From NCBI GenBank assembly GCA_049604415.1, contig JBMYTN010000010.1, forward strand, positions 1-64,000: a DNA stretch of 64,000 bases. The letters are read 5' to 3'. The position numbers and the translations under genes were made by a program. Positions 24,053-32,828 of this stretch are shown piece by piece. Source of the stretch: JBMYTN01 sp049604415 (GTDB lineage Bacteria; Pseudomonadota; Alphaproteobacteria; Rhodospirillales; Rhodospirillaceae). The notes below the pieces were generated by a model. The model saw nothing but the letters and a program-made list of their open reading frames with translations, was not told the origin of the DNA and did not search any database. How positions within the stretch are numbered: the stretch's first letter is position 1; each line of letters opens with the position of its first letter.

Positions 24053-25486
24053 GTGACGCCGAGCGGCGCAGAACAGGTGGAGCAGGGTGGAGCGGATCCG
24101 AAGACGACGCCCGCAAAACCCCTGAAGCACCCGCTGCGCGCCCTGTCTTTGGGCGGTAAGCGCCGCACAGACATCGTTGGCGGTTTTTCGGTCACCGCCC
24201 TTTTGGCGCTGGTCTTTGGCATCGTCTTGATGATTGCCGTGATCACCTTGTTGGTGATCGTGACCGCGCAACAGAACCGAGCCCTGGATAAACTGGCCAC
24301 CCAAGACGCCCGGGTCACAGCCAAGCTGGCCGAAGAGCATTTGCTGTCCGTGATGCGTGGCGGCGGTGATCGGGATGATCTGGTCGCCGCCATGGAACGC
24401 ATGCGCGACAGCCTGCCCTATGAAGCCCTGATCGTGCATCGGTCGCCAGCCTTGGATCGGCAATTTGGCGTGCGCGAAACCGCTGATCTGGCCGTCTCTG
24501 GCGGTGAGACCGGTCAAACCGAAGCTGCCACGGTTTTGAACGAAACCCTGCAGCAGGTCTTTGCCACCGGGGCAGAACAGCATCTGTCCACCGAGGATCA
24601 TCTGAGCTTGCTGTCCCCCATCTTGGTGCGGGAAGATTGCCAAGCCTGCCACCAGGATGTGACCTTGGGCGATGTGAACGGGGTTTTGGAAATCACCTTC
24701 GACATGGACCGGCTGCGCGCACCGATGGAATCGGTCTTGAACTCGGTGTTTTACGCCCTGGCTCTGTCGGTCCTGGTGCTGTTTGTCCTGCTCTATTTTG
24801 TCGTCAAGCTGTGCATTGGCAGGCCGATCTCTGGGCTGACATCCCATGTCCAGCATTTGCTGCAATCCGGTGATTATGAGGCCCGGGTCACGCCGCGCCC
24901 CCATTGGCCGTTGGAAGTCCGGATCCTGGCGCGGAACTTCAACCGGCTGCTGGCCAATGTGGATGAGGGCACCCGGCGGCTTCGGCAGCAATCCGAACAG
25001 GACCCTCTGACCGGACTGTTTAACCGGCGCTATTTTGATGACCGGATGGCACGCCAGCTTGAACTGTCAGAACGGGTTGGGGAACCGGTCGTGGTCATGC
25101 TGCTCGACTTGAATGGTTTTAAGCCGATCAATGATACCTATGGCCATGACAGCGGCGATCGCATGTTACAGGCGGTGTCCAACGCCTTGGTGTCTGGGAT
25201 CCGAGAGCGCGATGTTTTGGCCCGGATTGGTGGGGATGAATTCGCGTTTATGAGCCATGGTGGCGACGTTCGGGATGTGCCAACCGTGGCCCAGAAATTG
25301 CGGGATTTGGTCGCCCAGGCCAAAATCTATGTTGGGTCGGACGGCCAAACCCTGTCCGTCGGCGCGGCAGTGGGCACCGCGATCTATCCCCAAGACGGGC
25401 GCACACCGGAAGCCCTGATGAAAGAGGCCGACCGGACCATGTATGCCGATAAGCTGCGCCAGAAGGGCATGTTGCCTAAGATTTAA
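24053..25486 (+). CDS. diguanylate cyclase with periplasmic CxxCH sensor
   Basis: A 477-residue protein. A membrane helix at about 50-72, a periplasmic domain (about 73-235) with CQACH near residue 196, a second helix (about 235-258), HAMP-like linker and a GGDEF domain with RIGGDEFAF near residue 391. CxxCH is the covalent haem c attachment motif, so the sensor may bind haem and respond to gas or redox state. The inhibitory site RERD lies exactly five residues before GGDEF, indicating product feedback. The GTG start follows a purine-rich GGGGGAGATGAGG. It is the partner of the HD-GYP protein upstream. Confidence 0.88.
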   Translation: MTPSGAEQVEQGGADPKTTPAKPLKHPLRALSLGGKRRTDIVGGFSVTALLALVFGIVLMIAVITLLVIVTAQQNRALDKLATQDARVTAKLAEEHLLSVMRGGGDRDDLVAAMERMRDSLPYEALIVHRSPALDRQFGVRETADLAVSGGETGQTEAATVLNETLQQVFATGAEQHLSTEDHLSLLSPILVREDCQACHQDVTLGDVNGVLEITFDMDRLRAPMESVLNSVFYALALSVLVLFVLLYFVVKLCIGRPISGLTSHVQHLLQSGDYEARVTPRPHWPLEVRILARNFNRLLANVDEGTRRLRQQSEQDPLTGLFNRRYFDDRMARQLELSERVGEPVVVMLLDLNGFKPINDTYGHDSGDRMLQAVSNALVSGIRERDVLARIGGDEFAFMSHGGDVRDVPTVAQKLRDLVAQAKIYVGSDGQTLSVGAAVGTAIYPQDGRTPEALMKEADRTMYADKLRQKGMLPKI

Positions 25487-25508
25487 GACGGTTTGATCGG
25501 ACAGGGCT

Positions 25509-27122
25509 CTAAGGCAAGTCGACCTGAATTTTCAGCCCAGGGGCTGTCCCTTTGCTCCGCGCTTCGGGGTCGCTGTCTTCCAGAGAAATCCGCCCGCCAT
25601 GGGACTCGACCACGGCGGCCACCAAGGCCAAACCTAGCCCATTGCCTGGCGTGGAGCGGGAGGCCTCGACCCGGTGGAAGCGGCGGAACACTGCCTCCCG
25701 GTCGGCCTCTGGGATGCCTGGACCCTGGTCGGACAGGGTAATTCGGGCCGCATAGCCGCTCTCGGGGGAGGCGGGGGACAATGCGAAGCGGATAAGGCTG
25801 CCTGCTGGGCTGTATTTCACCGCATTGTCGAACAGATTGGCTAGCATTTGGAACAACAGGTCCTTATCCCCGGTGACCATCACCGGTGAGGAAACCGTGG
25901 CGCTCCAACCAATCTCCCGGTCCTCAGCAAGCGGTTCATACAGCTCCTGGGCATCGGCGGCGAGGATCGAAAGATCAACCGCTGCAAAAGCACTGCGCCG
26001 ACCGCCGGTCTCCACCTGTGAGATCCGCAGCAGCGCCCGGAAGGTCGCTAACAGGGAATCGGTTTCCGCCAAGGCGGCCTCAGCTTCCCGCTGGACCACT
26101 TCGGACCCTGCGCGGGTCGGCACATCCATATGTGTCAGGGTCTCGGTCTCCTGCACCAGACGCTCCAATCGATTGCGCAGCCGGGTCAAGGGCGTGCGCA
26201 GGTCATGGGCAATGGAGTCCGAAACATGGCGAACACCGTCCATCAGGCGCTCGATCCGATCCAACATGGCATTCAGATTGGCCGAGAGCTGGTCGAAATC
26301 ATCCCGGCCGCCCCGTTCGGGCATGCGCTCGGATAGATCCCCCTCCATGATCCGCCGTGCAGTGCTGTTGATGGCCTCTAGCCGGCGTCCCATACGTCGG
26401 GCGGCAATCACCCCGCCGCCAAGACCGAGCAGGATCATCACCAAGAACCCGATCCAGAGGATATCGGCCATCCGGGCGAGCTGGAACGACAACAAAGTGA
26501 TATCCCGGGCCACCAGCATGCGCCCGCCACCATGGATCGGCATGGCGATCACTCGGACCGCGCCATCATCATCCATAAAGGGGCGGTCAATGAAGCAATC
26601 CCAGGGTTCCGGTTCGTTGTCATGTTCCTCCGTCAACCGATCCCAGATATGCTCTCTCTTGTCCCCTTGCGGAGGCGGCCGATCTGGTCGAGGCGGGGAC
26701 GGAGGACAAGGGTCCACACCCGGACGCAGGGGCAGATCGGACCATTCCAAAGTCTTCGCCCGGCCCAGGCGGGTAACCTCTTCAGGCCAGTCCGTCAGAG
26801 CCCCGCCAAGGATCTGACCTTGCGGATCTTCAATCAAATAGATCGGGACCCCAGTGCCGCCACGGCGGGTCCGGCGGTTCATGGAGGCAACGAGATTTTC
26901 CGGTCCCCGGCGCTGTAAGAACCCCAAGGCCTGGTTCAACTCCTGACGAATTTCCAGATCGACCCGCTCCATCAGCGAGCGATGGGTCAGCCAATAGAGC
27001 CCGCCCAGCAACAGCCCGGCAGAAAAGCCGAACAACAGCAAATAGCCCAACGCGATGCGAAAGGCGCTGTTGGCCCATAGGGTTGTCAAGCCGGTTCGAA
27101 GGCGAGGCAGGGCGGGGTGCAT
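25509..27122 (-). CDS. sensor histidine kinase of an OmpR-type system
   Basis: A 537-residue EnvZ/QseC-like kinase. Membrane helices at about 20-45 and 220-245 flank a periplasmic domain of about 170 residues with an acidic, Pro-rich insertion (PCPPSPPRPDRPPPQGDKRE). HAMP follows (RRLEAINSTARRIMEGDLSE), then HisKA (DSIAHDLRTPLTRLRNRLE) and HATPase (NLFDNAVKYSP, DQGPGIPEAD, GNGLGLALVAAV). Its ATG lies one base after the response regulator stop, so they are translationally linked. The signal is unknown, but the PepSY protein at the head of the operon may take part in sensing. Confidence 0.92.
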   Translation of the reverse strand: MHPALPRLRTGLTTLWANSAFRIALGYLLLFGFSAGLLLGGLYWLTHRSLMERVDLEIRQELNQALGFLQRRGPENLVASMNRRTRRGGTGVPIYLIEDPQGQILGGALTDWPEEVTRLGRAKTLEWSDLPLRPGVDPCPPSPPRPDRPPPQGDKREHIWDRLTEEHDNEPEPWDCFIDRPFMDDDGAVRVIAMPIHGGGRMLVARDITLLSFQLARMADILWIGFLVMILLGLGGGVIAARRMGRRLEAINSTARRIMEGDLSERMPERGGRDDFDQLSANLNAMLDRIERLMDGVRHVSDSIAHDLRTPLTRLRNRLERLVQETETLTHMDVPTRAGSEVVQREAEAALAETDSLLATFRALLRISQVETGGRRSAFAAVDLSILAADAQELYEPLAEDREIGWSATVSSPVMVTGDKDLLFQMLANLFDNAVKYSPAGSLIRFALSPASPESGYAARITLSDQGPGIPEADREAVFRRFHRVEASRSTPGNGLGLALVAAVVESHGGRISLEDSDPEARSKGTAPGLKIQVDLP

Positions 27123-27123
27123 G

Positions 27124-27858
27124 TCAACTCATCGACGCAGATGGGGGCGTTGTCCCGGATCCCTCCGGGTCGCTGGTGCGGATCACGTAGCCCGCCCCGC
27201 GCAAGGTTTCCAGAAAGGGCCGTTCAAAACCCTGGTCCATTTTCCGGCGCAGACGGCTGATATGCACATCGATGACATTGGTTTGCGGATCAAAGCCATA
27301 GTCCCAGACGTTTTCCAACAGCATGGTCCGGGTCACGACCTGGTCCGCATGGCGGAGCAAATATTCCAACAGTTTAAACTCTCGGGGTTGCAGATCGATG
27401 ACCTTGTCGGCGCGCGTGACCGTCCGCGCCAGCAGGTCCATACGGATGTCCCGGGCTTGGAGATGGGTGGGGGAGCCTGACGCTGCCGCGCTGCTGGCTG
27501 GAGCCCGACGGGCCAGGGCGTCGATCCGTGCTGTCAGCTCGGCAAAGGCAAAGGGTTTGACCAGATAATCATCCCCGCCCGCGCGCAATCCTTTGACCCG
27601 GTCATCGACTTCGCCCAGGGCGGACAGGATCAGAACCGGGGTTTGATTTTCCGAGGCGCGCAAGGTGCGGATGATGGTCAGTCCGTCGACTTGGGGCAGC
27701 ATGCGATCGACAATGAGCATGTCATAGGACTCACCGGCGGCCAGGAACAGGCCATCACGCCCATTGTCTGCCGTGTCAACCACATGGCCCGCTTGGCGCA
27801 GGCCATTGGCAACATAGCTTTGGACCTCGGCATCATCTTCGATCAGCAGCAGCTTCAA
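27124..27858 (-). CDS. OmpR-family response regulator
   Basis: A 244-residue regulator with an N-terminal receiver and C-terminal winged helix. The receiver starts LKLLLIEDDAEVQSYV, has the phospho-Asp in LIVDRMLPQVDG, the switch Ser in LILSALGE and the Lys in YLVKPFAFAEL. The DNA-binding part contains LQPREFKLLEYLLRHADQ and VIDVHISRLRRKMD. I chose TTG at 27858, with GGAG 8 nt upstream; TTG at 27873 would add five residues. A perfect inverted repeat (27902-27929) lies between it and the PepSY gene. Confidence 0.93.
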   Translation of the reverse strand: MKLLLIEDDAEVQSYVANGLRQAGHVVDTADNGRDGLFLAAGESYDMLIVDRMLPQVDGLTIIRTLRASENQTPVLILSALGEVDDRVKGLRAGGDDYLVKPFAFAELTARIDALARRAPASSAAASGSPTHLQARDIRMDLLARTVTRADKVIDLQPREFKLLEYLLRHADQVVTRTMLLENVWDYGFDPQTNVIDVHISRLRRKMDQGFERPFLETLRGAGYVIRTSDPEGSGTTPPSASMS

Positions 27859-27901
27859 GATCGGTCTCCGCAAATATCTATGCAGTGGATCTCATGGAAG
27901 T

Positions 27902-27929
27902 GGGGTCGGCACAAGTCTGTGCCGACCCC
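27902..27929. promoter_or_regulatory. perfect 11-bp inverted repeat between PepSY gene and response regulator
   Basis: GGGGTCGGCAC (27902-27912), loop AAGTCT, then GTGCCGACCCC (27919-27929). There is no T-run on the minus strand, so it is not a standard terminator. It could be an attenuating or mRNA-stabilising hairpin that sets different levels of the PepSY protein and the two-component pair, or a regulator-binding palindrome. Confidence 0.5.
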
Positions 27930-27947
27930 TTGAGGGTTTATGGGATG

Positions 27948-28838
27948 TTAGCGGGTCCCGTTCCCGTCGGACCAACCTTGGTTGGCGCCATGTTTGCTCG
28001 AGCCATAGAGCCCGCCACCATGGGAGCCCCAGCCATGGCCGCCCCATCCATGTCGCCCGTAGCTCGGCGGGACCAGGGCCGCTTCGCCCGATTGACCGCT
28101 GACCGCGACCGCAATCCGATCCAGGTCATCGTCATCGCCGGGCTCTTCGGGGGCCAGACCGCTGATCACCCAGCCAGGTTCTCCGCCGGAGATCACCCCT
28201 TTAAAGCCGGTGATCTTGAAGCCTTCGCCGCCGGTGGCCTGGGCCGTTGCCAAAGCATCGGTCAGGGGTACGGAAACGCTGGCCAAAGCGGCAGCCAAGG
28301 CATTGCCTTGGTTGGCTCCATCGGCGCTGGCTTGGGGTTGCGTCATGGAGCCTTTCTTACCACCAGGACCCTTGCCCATCATGCCGCTGAGGAACGGATC
28401 GGCCAGTGCGGCCTCTCCAGAGGTGGCATCGACGACCACCAGGGAGGACGTTCCGTTTGCGTCGGTGACATGGACCAACCAGGACAAGGGCAGATTGGCC
28501 AAGGTCTTTTCGTCATCATCATCCTTCAGGGCATCCCGGATGGCGGCGCGTTGATCGGGTGCGGGTCCGAGCCGGACCGCCGTCACCACACCGGCGTCCA
28601 TTGCCTGAGCAGACTCGGTGGCTTGAAGCATGGACACGGCCAGGCTGTCGGCCTGTTGGTAGACCGCTTCCATGATGGCTTCGCGGCGGTCTTCCCGATC
28701 GTCATCCCGGTCGCTGCCACCGAAGGCAATAACCGGTCCCGCAGCGCTGAGGCCCACGGCCAGGGCAGCGGCGCTGGCAATGGCAACGCGGCGGATTTTG
28801 CGAGGGTTCTGGCGCAGGGTTTCAAAACGATTGGACAT
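27948..28838 (-). CDS. secreted PepSY-like protein with Gly/His/Trp-rich tail
   Basis: A 296-residue exported protein. The start MSNRFETLRQNPRKI has GGAG 7 nt upstream; a signal peptide runs to about residue 38 (IASAAALAVGLSAAGPVIAF). Two PepSY-like strands are visible: VTDANGTSSLVVVDATSGEA near residue 135 and VAVSGQSGEAALVPP near 260. The C-terminus (about 265-296) is rich in Gly, His, Trp and Ser (HGWGGHGWGSHGGG) and could bind metal. It heads an operon with a response regulator and histidine kinase, a common PepSY setting. It may be a periplasmic sensor accessory; the function is inferred only. Confidence 0.75.
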   Translation of the reverse strand: MSNRFETLRQNPRKIRRVAIASAAALAVGLSAAGPVIAFGGSDRDDDREDRREAIMEAVYQQADSLAVSMLQATESAQAMDAGVVTAVRLGPAPDQRAAIRDALKDDDDEKTLANLPLSWLVHVTDANGTSSLVVVDATSGEAALADPFLSGMMGKGPGGKKGSMTQPQASADGANQGNALAAALASVSVPLTDALATAQATGGEGFKITGFKGVISGGEPGWVISGLAPEEPGDDDDLDRIAVAVSGQSGEAALVPPSYGRHGWGGHGWGSHGGGLYGSSKHGANQGWSDGNGTR

Positions 28839-28977
28839 GATGATCTCCATTGAGTTGGCCCTGGGGTTGGGCCGTTGCGATGGAGGGATCATGCCCGTTT
28901 GCAGCTTACGGCAAGGCGGAGCGAACATTACAAATTGGCAAGGTTGAAATTTAATCCGTGTCAGGGAGGTCTATCGA

Positions 28978-29733
28978 TTAGGAGCCATAGGCATCGAGGT
29001 CGGCTAGGAACCGGGCCATGATGTCATGGGTCGCCCCACGCATAGCCTGAACGGCCGCGCTGATGCTCATATCGGCTGCTGGCCGGGTGTCGCGATAGAC
29101 CTCGGTCAGCAGGACCTTATTGCTGCGCTCTTCGATCAAGACGAATTCCAAGGCCACATCCACCGAGGCCGGGCCGGTTGTGAGCGGTGCCGTCGGCGTT
29201 GGTGTTGAGGGGGCGCCGGTCAATGTTTGCAGGATCGAGGAGGTGTTGTCAGCGGCTTGCAGCTCCGATTGCGCTTCGAGATCTGCGTTGGGGACAATGT
29301 GGTCAAAGCGGATGATCCGGCCCAAGACGCTGTAATCCGGAGAGACGCGCAAATCCGGCGTGACTACATTCTCAAAGGCCGCACTGGCCCGCAAAAAGTC
29401 TGCCAGGGCCATTTGCAAATGCGTTGGCAAAGGTTCGACCCAGGCATGATAGCTATATTGGTTCATTTCCAGCCCGTCCTCGGTATAGGACAGGGCTCGG
29501 TCGGACAGCACACCATCGGCCCGGAACCGAGTGATTTCAGCGACACCGCGCCAGGGGCGTTGCATCGGTGTGGCGTCAGACGGGATATCAAGCCGGTAGA
29601 AACTCTCCCGTGGCATGTCGGAGGACTCGCCCATCATGCCGCCACAACCGGCCAGGGTGGTAAGACCTAAGCCGAGAAGAAGTGCCTGACAGCATTTGTC
29701 GAAGCGGAAGGGCAATGTGGGCAAGACAGTCAT
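28978..29733 (-). CDS. PqiC-like auxiliary lipoprotein of an Mla/MCE transporter
   Basis: A 251-residue lipoprotein (signal LLLGLGLTTLAGC, lipobox LAGC). The mature part resembles the ABC-type transport auxiliary lipoprotein family (PqiC): ESFYRLDIPSD, a central LADFLRASAAFENVV and VALEFVLIEERSNKVLL. It is the last gene of the lipid transport operon and its ATG overlaps the stop of the MlaD gene by 4 nt. It probably sits in the outer membrane facing the periplasm and partners the MCE protein. Confidence 0.85.
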   Translation of the reverse strand: MTVLPTLPFRFDKCCQALLLGLGLTTLAGCGGMMGESSDMPRESFYRLDIPSDATPMQRPWRGVAEITRFRADGVLSDRALSYTEDGLEMNQYSYHAWVEPLPTHLQMALADFLRASAAFENVVTPDLRVSPDYSVLGRIIRFDHIVPNADLEAQSELQAADNTSSILQTLTGAPSTPTPTAPLTTGPASVDVALEFVLIEERSNKVLLTEVYRDTRPAADMSISAAVQAMRGATHDIMARFLADLDAYGS

Positions 29734-30712
29734 CGGCGGGGCTCCCGTCTGGCTTCATCGGTCGGTGATCCACCGCGCAACAACAGACCCGGATTTTGGC
29801 GGATGGCGCGGCTGAACTCGGCCATATTCCGGGCCGTGCCTTCCAGATTATGGGTGATGCCGTCAATGCGGCGCGCCACCGAATCAAGCGTGTAGCGTAG
29901 GTTGACCATGCTGTCATCCACATGCCCGCCATTGCGTTCGATGAGGGAGTCTAAGTCCCGGATCAGTTTGTTCACTTGGCGTTCGGTATCGCCCAAATTA
30001 CTGCCCAACTCCCCGAGCGAGCTGGCAAAGGTGGCCATGTCATCCAGACTGCTGGAAATGTTCTCAGTGTTCTTGTCGGACAGCACTTCGGTTTCCAGCC
30101 GCTCTGTCACCTTGCGAACGGCTTCTAAGGCAGCGGGCACATCCTTGTTCAAGGCTGCAGACAATGCCGTCAGATTGGCCAGCATTTCCGGAACTTCGGT
30201 GGAAGTGGCCGCGCTGATCGGTTCAATCATTTTGCTGATCTGTTTGATCAGCGGCATCAGGCCGTCTTTGGACAGCGTATCGATCTCGCCAGCAACATCG
30301 GCCATGACCGCAAACATATTGGCCCCGGCCCGGCCGGTAATCTTGTCTCCAGGCTCGGCCAGGGTGGTCGACTCCCCGGCATGGATGTCGATGATGATGG
30401 CCGAGAGCAAGCCGGACGCCGTCACCACCGCCCGGCTGTCTGCGGGGACCGGCCAGCCTTTTTCTACGCTGAAGGTCACCTTATAGCGGTCCCGGGGATC
30501 CGCTGGGGCACCGTTGTCCCGGTTCGGCGTGATTTCCTCAATCTGTCCGACGGGATAGCCTTCAAACAATACCTTGGTGCCGAATTTCAGCCCGGTCACA
30601 TTGGATAGGGTGGTGACATATTGGTCTGTCGGACCGGTCCGACCGAGCNNNNNNNNNNGCACAGCAGGACAAAGCCGCCAACCAAGATGTAGTTGGTCCG
30701 CTGATTATACAT
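29730..30712 (-). CDS. mlaD: MlaD-type MCE protein, broken by assembly gap
   Basis: An MCE-domain protein anchored by one N-terminal helix. The start (30712) gives MYNQRTNYILVGGFVLLC, then ten Ns (30649-30658), then LGRTGPTDQYVTTLSNVTG and the MCE core with LKFGTKVLFEGYPVGQIEEI and GLLSAIIIDIHAGE. A long helical C-terminus follows (DIDTLSKDGLMPLI-like, then repeated SLGELGSNLGDTERQ). The span is 983 nt, not a multiple of three, so the gap length is wrong rather than the gene broken. About ten residues of the membrane helix appear to be missing. It forms the periplasmic ring of the transporter. Confidence 0.88.
30649..30658. other. assembly gap (10 N)
   Basis: Ten consecutive N bases lie inside the membrane-helix part of the mlaD-like gene. 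The flanks are in different frames with the given length, so ten is a placeholder and not the true size. Confidence 1.
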
Positions 30713-30781
30713 TTCCCAAAAGCTCCTGCCTGAAACGGATCATGGGAGTCTCGGTGGTCTCGGAGGCCAAAATCGCTCTGA

Positions 30782-31600
30782 TCATCCCGATCCCGTCCCC
30801 TGGGTCAAGCGTCTAAGGTATTCTTCCGGATCCACTTCGGTTTCTTCCATGCGCCGATTGACCAAATCCCGGATCCGCTCATTGGGGTGATTGCGGATGG
30901 CCTCCGGGGTGTCGATGGCCAGCACATGGCCCTTGTCGAGCACACAAATGCGATCAGCGATCTTGAAGGCGCTGTCGAGTTCATGGGTGACGACCACCAC
31001 GCTCATGCCCATGGCATCGCGCAGTTTCAAGATCAAATCATCAATGGCTGCGGCCACCACCGGGTCCAGACCCGCAGAGGGTTCATCGCAAAACAGGATC
31101 TTCGGATCCATCACAATGGCCCGGGCCAAGGCGGCGCGTTTGATCATGCCACCGGACAATTCGGCGGGCATCAGATCTTCGAACCCAGCCAGATCGACCA
31201 CCTCCAGCTTCAGCCGCGTCATGATCTGCATGGTGCTGAGCGCCAGCTTGGTATGCTCGCGCAACGGCAGCATGATGTTCTCACCCACGGACATAGACGA
31301 GAACAAAGCCCCGCCCTGGAAGGCGACACCAATTTTTTGCCGCAGATCGGCGAGCTTTGAGCCGGACAGTTGATTGATGTCCTCGCCCAGCAGCTCAACG
31401 CAGCCGGAGCTCGGATGCAGTAGGCCGAGCAGGTGATTGAGCAAGGTGCTTTTGCCCGACCCGGATCCACCCATGATCACCAGGATTTCCCCGGGGGCGA
31501 CGGCAAGCGAGACGTCAAACAGCACCTGACGGGGGCCATAATGGGTGTTCAGATCCGTAACCCGGATAGCGGGGGGGATGGTGTCGTTTTCGGTGCTCAT
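30782..31600 (-). CDS. mlaF: MlaF-type ABC transporter ATPase
   Basis: A 272-residue ATPase. Walker A is GGSGSGKST, the Q-loop VAFQGGALFSSM, the signature LSGGMIKRAALARAI, Walker B ILFCDEPSAGLDP and the H-loop VVVTHELDSAFKI. The LSGGM signature and the Mla-like C-terminus identify the phospholipid-transport subgroup. The ATG at 31600 overlaps the mlaE stop by 4 nt (ATGA); a longer reading from 31648 is unlikely. It powers retrograde or anterograde lipid movement between the membranes together with MlaE and MlaD. Confidence 0.93.
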   Translation of the reverse strand: MSTENDTIPPAIRVTDLNTHYGPRQVLFDVSLAVAPGEILVIMGGSGSGKSTLLNHLLGLLHPSSGCVELLGEDINQLSGSKLADLRQKIGVAFQGGALFSSMSVGENIMLPLREHTKLALSTMQIMTRLKLEVVDLAGFEDLMPAELSGGMIKRAALARAIVMDPKILFCDEPSAGLDPVVAAAIDDLILKLRDAMGMSVVVVTHELDSAFKIADRICVLDKGHVLAIDTPEAIRNHPNERIRDLVNRRMEETEVDPEEYLRRLTQGTGSG

Positions 31601-32397
31601 CGCGCCAACACAAAGGCAAAGATCATGTCGGTGACCAGAATGCCGCAAATGCCTTGCACCACGGAGCGGGTGGTCATCCGGCCCACCCCTTCAGCCCCGC
31701 CGGTAACGGAGGCCCCGTTGACCACCCCGACCAGGACAATGATCATGGCAAAGATCAGGGTCTTGCCCAGCCCATGGGTCAGGTCATTCAGGGTCAGGAC
31801 CGACAAGGTCTCAGTGGCATAGGCCGACAGCGACATGCCAAGCTCGGCGGAGACATAGAGTGCCGCTCCAGACATGGCGATCATCATGCCGACAAAGGTC
31901 AAGAGCGGCAGCATGACCAGGATCGCCAGCAGGGCTGGGGCGACCAGAAACCGCACCGGGTCAATGCCCATCACCGAGAGGGCATCGATTTCCTGATTGA
32001 TGCGCATTGTGCCCAGGCGCGCGGCCAGGGCTGAGCCGGTTCGGCCTGCGACAATGATGCCGGTGATCACCGGGGAAAATTCCCGCACCACCGACAGGGC
32101 GACGCCGAACACCACTTTTTCTTCCGCCCCGAACAGACGCAGGGTGTAGATGCCCTGGATCGCCAGCATGATCCCGACCGCGCCATTCATCAGGATGATG
32201 ATCGGCAAGGCGGAAATGCCCATATCGCGGGCATGTTGGAACACGGCGGAAATCCGCACCGGGCGGCGGCGGACATGACCGGTCAGGGTCCACCAGATCG
32301 ATTGTCCCAACAAGACAGCGGCAAAGCCGAGCTCCCCCAGCCCGCTGGCTGTGGCCCGTCCGATGGCTTCCAGTTTGTTTAGGGGGGATCCGCTCAT
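31597..32397 (-). CDS. mlaE: MlaE-type permease
   Basis: A 266-residue inner-membrane permease of the MlaE family with about five hydrophobic segments. Typical blocks are NGAVGIMLAIQGIYTLRLFG, VVREFSPVITGIIVAGRTGS and MRINQEIDALSVMGIDPVRF. The N-terminal amphipathic part (LGELGFAAVLLGQSIWWTL) matches the family. It is cotranscribed with the STAS gene 24 nt upstream and with mlaF. Confidence 0.94.
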   Translation of the reverse strand: MSGSPLNKLEAIGRATASGLGELGFAAVLLGQSIWWTLTGHVRRRPVRISAVFQHARDMGISALPIIILMNGAVGIMLAIQGIYTLRLFGAEEKVVFGVALSVVREFSPVITGIIVAGRTGSALAARLGTMRINQEIDALSVMGIDPVRFLVAPALLAILVMLPLLTFVGMMIAMSGAALYVSAELGMSLSAYATETLSVLTLNDLTHGLGKTLIFAMIIVLVGVVNGASVTGGAEGVGRMTTRSVVQGICGILVTDMIFAFVLAR

Positions 32398-32421
32398 ACG
32401 CTTCTATGGCCGGGATGTCAG

Positions 32422-32757
32422 TCAGTTGCCGCCAGCCAGGACGGTTTCCACATCCACCCCGATGGGCAGGACCTTGTCCAGGCGGGCGAGCCGCAAGACC
32501 CGCATGGCCCCTTCGGAAACCCCGGCAAGGCTAAAGCTGGCCTGTTTGGAGCGGGCATCCTGATAGCCCTCTAGAAGGCTGGTGATGCCGGAGCTGTCAA
32601 TATACTCAACCCCGGACAGGTCGACGATGACTTGACTGGCGTCGCCAAAACAGGACAGCAGGGCATCCCGCAAGCGTGGCGAGGTCTGCAGATCCACTTC
32701 TCCAGACACAATGACCACTGCCGCGTTTTTGCGTGGCCATTCAATCGCGACGTCCAT
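32422..32757 (-). CDS. STAS-domain protein (RsbV/MlaB-like)
   Basis: A 111-residue single STAS domain. The core reads VIVDLSGVEYIDSSGITSLL, with the Ser that is phosphorylated in anti-anti-sigma factors, and VVIVSGEVDLQTSPRLRDAL at the N-terminus. It lies between a gene for a SpoIIE phosphatase fused to an RsbW-type kinase and the lipid permease mlaE. Two roles are possible: partner-switch antagonist for the upstream regulator, or the MlaB-like subunit of the transporter. The intact DSSG favours a phosphorylatable protein. Confidence 0.87.
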   Translation of the reverse strand: MDVAIEWPRKNAAVVIVSGEVDLQTSPRLRDALLSCFGDASQVIVDLSGVEYIDSSGITSLLEGYQDARSKQASFSLAGVSEGAMRVLRLARLDKVLPIGVDVETVLAGGN

Positions 32758-32828
32758 GCTACCTAAACCCCCGTTTCGTCGCCGACACCGATCCTAATCC
32801 GGATCAACGACCCCATTATCCCGTCACC

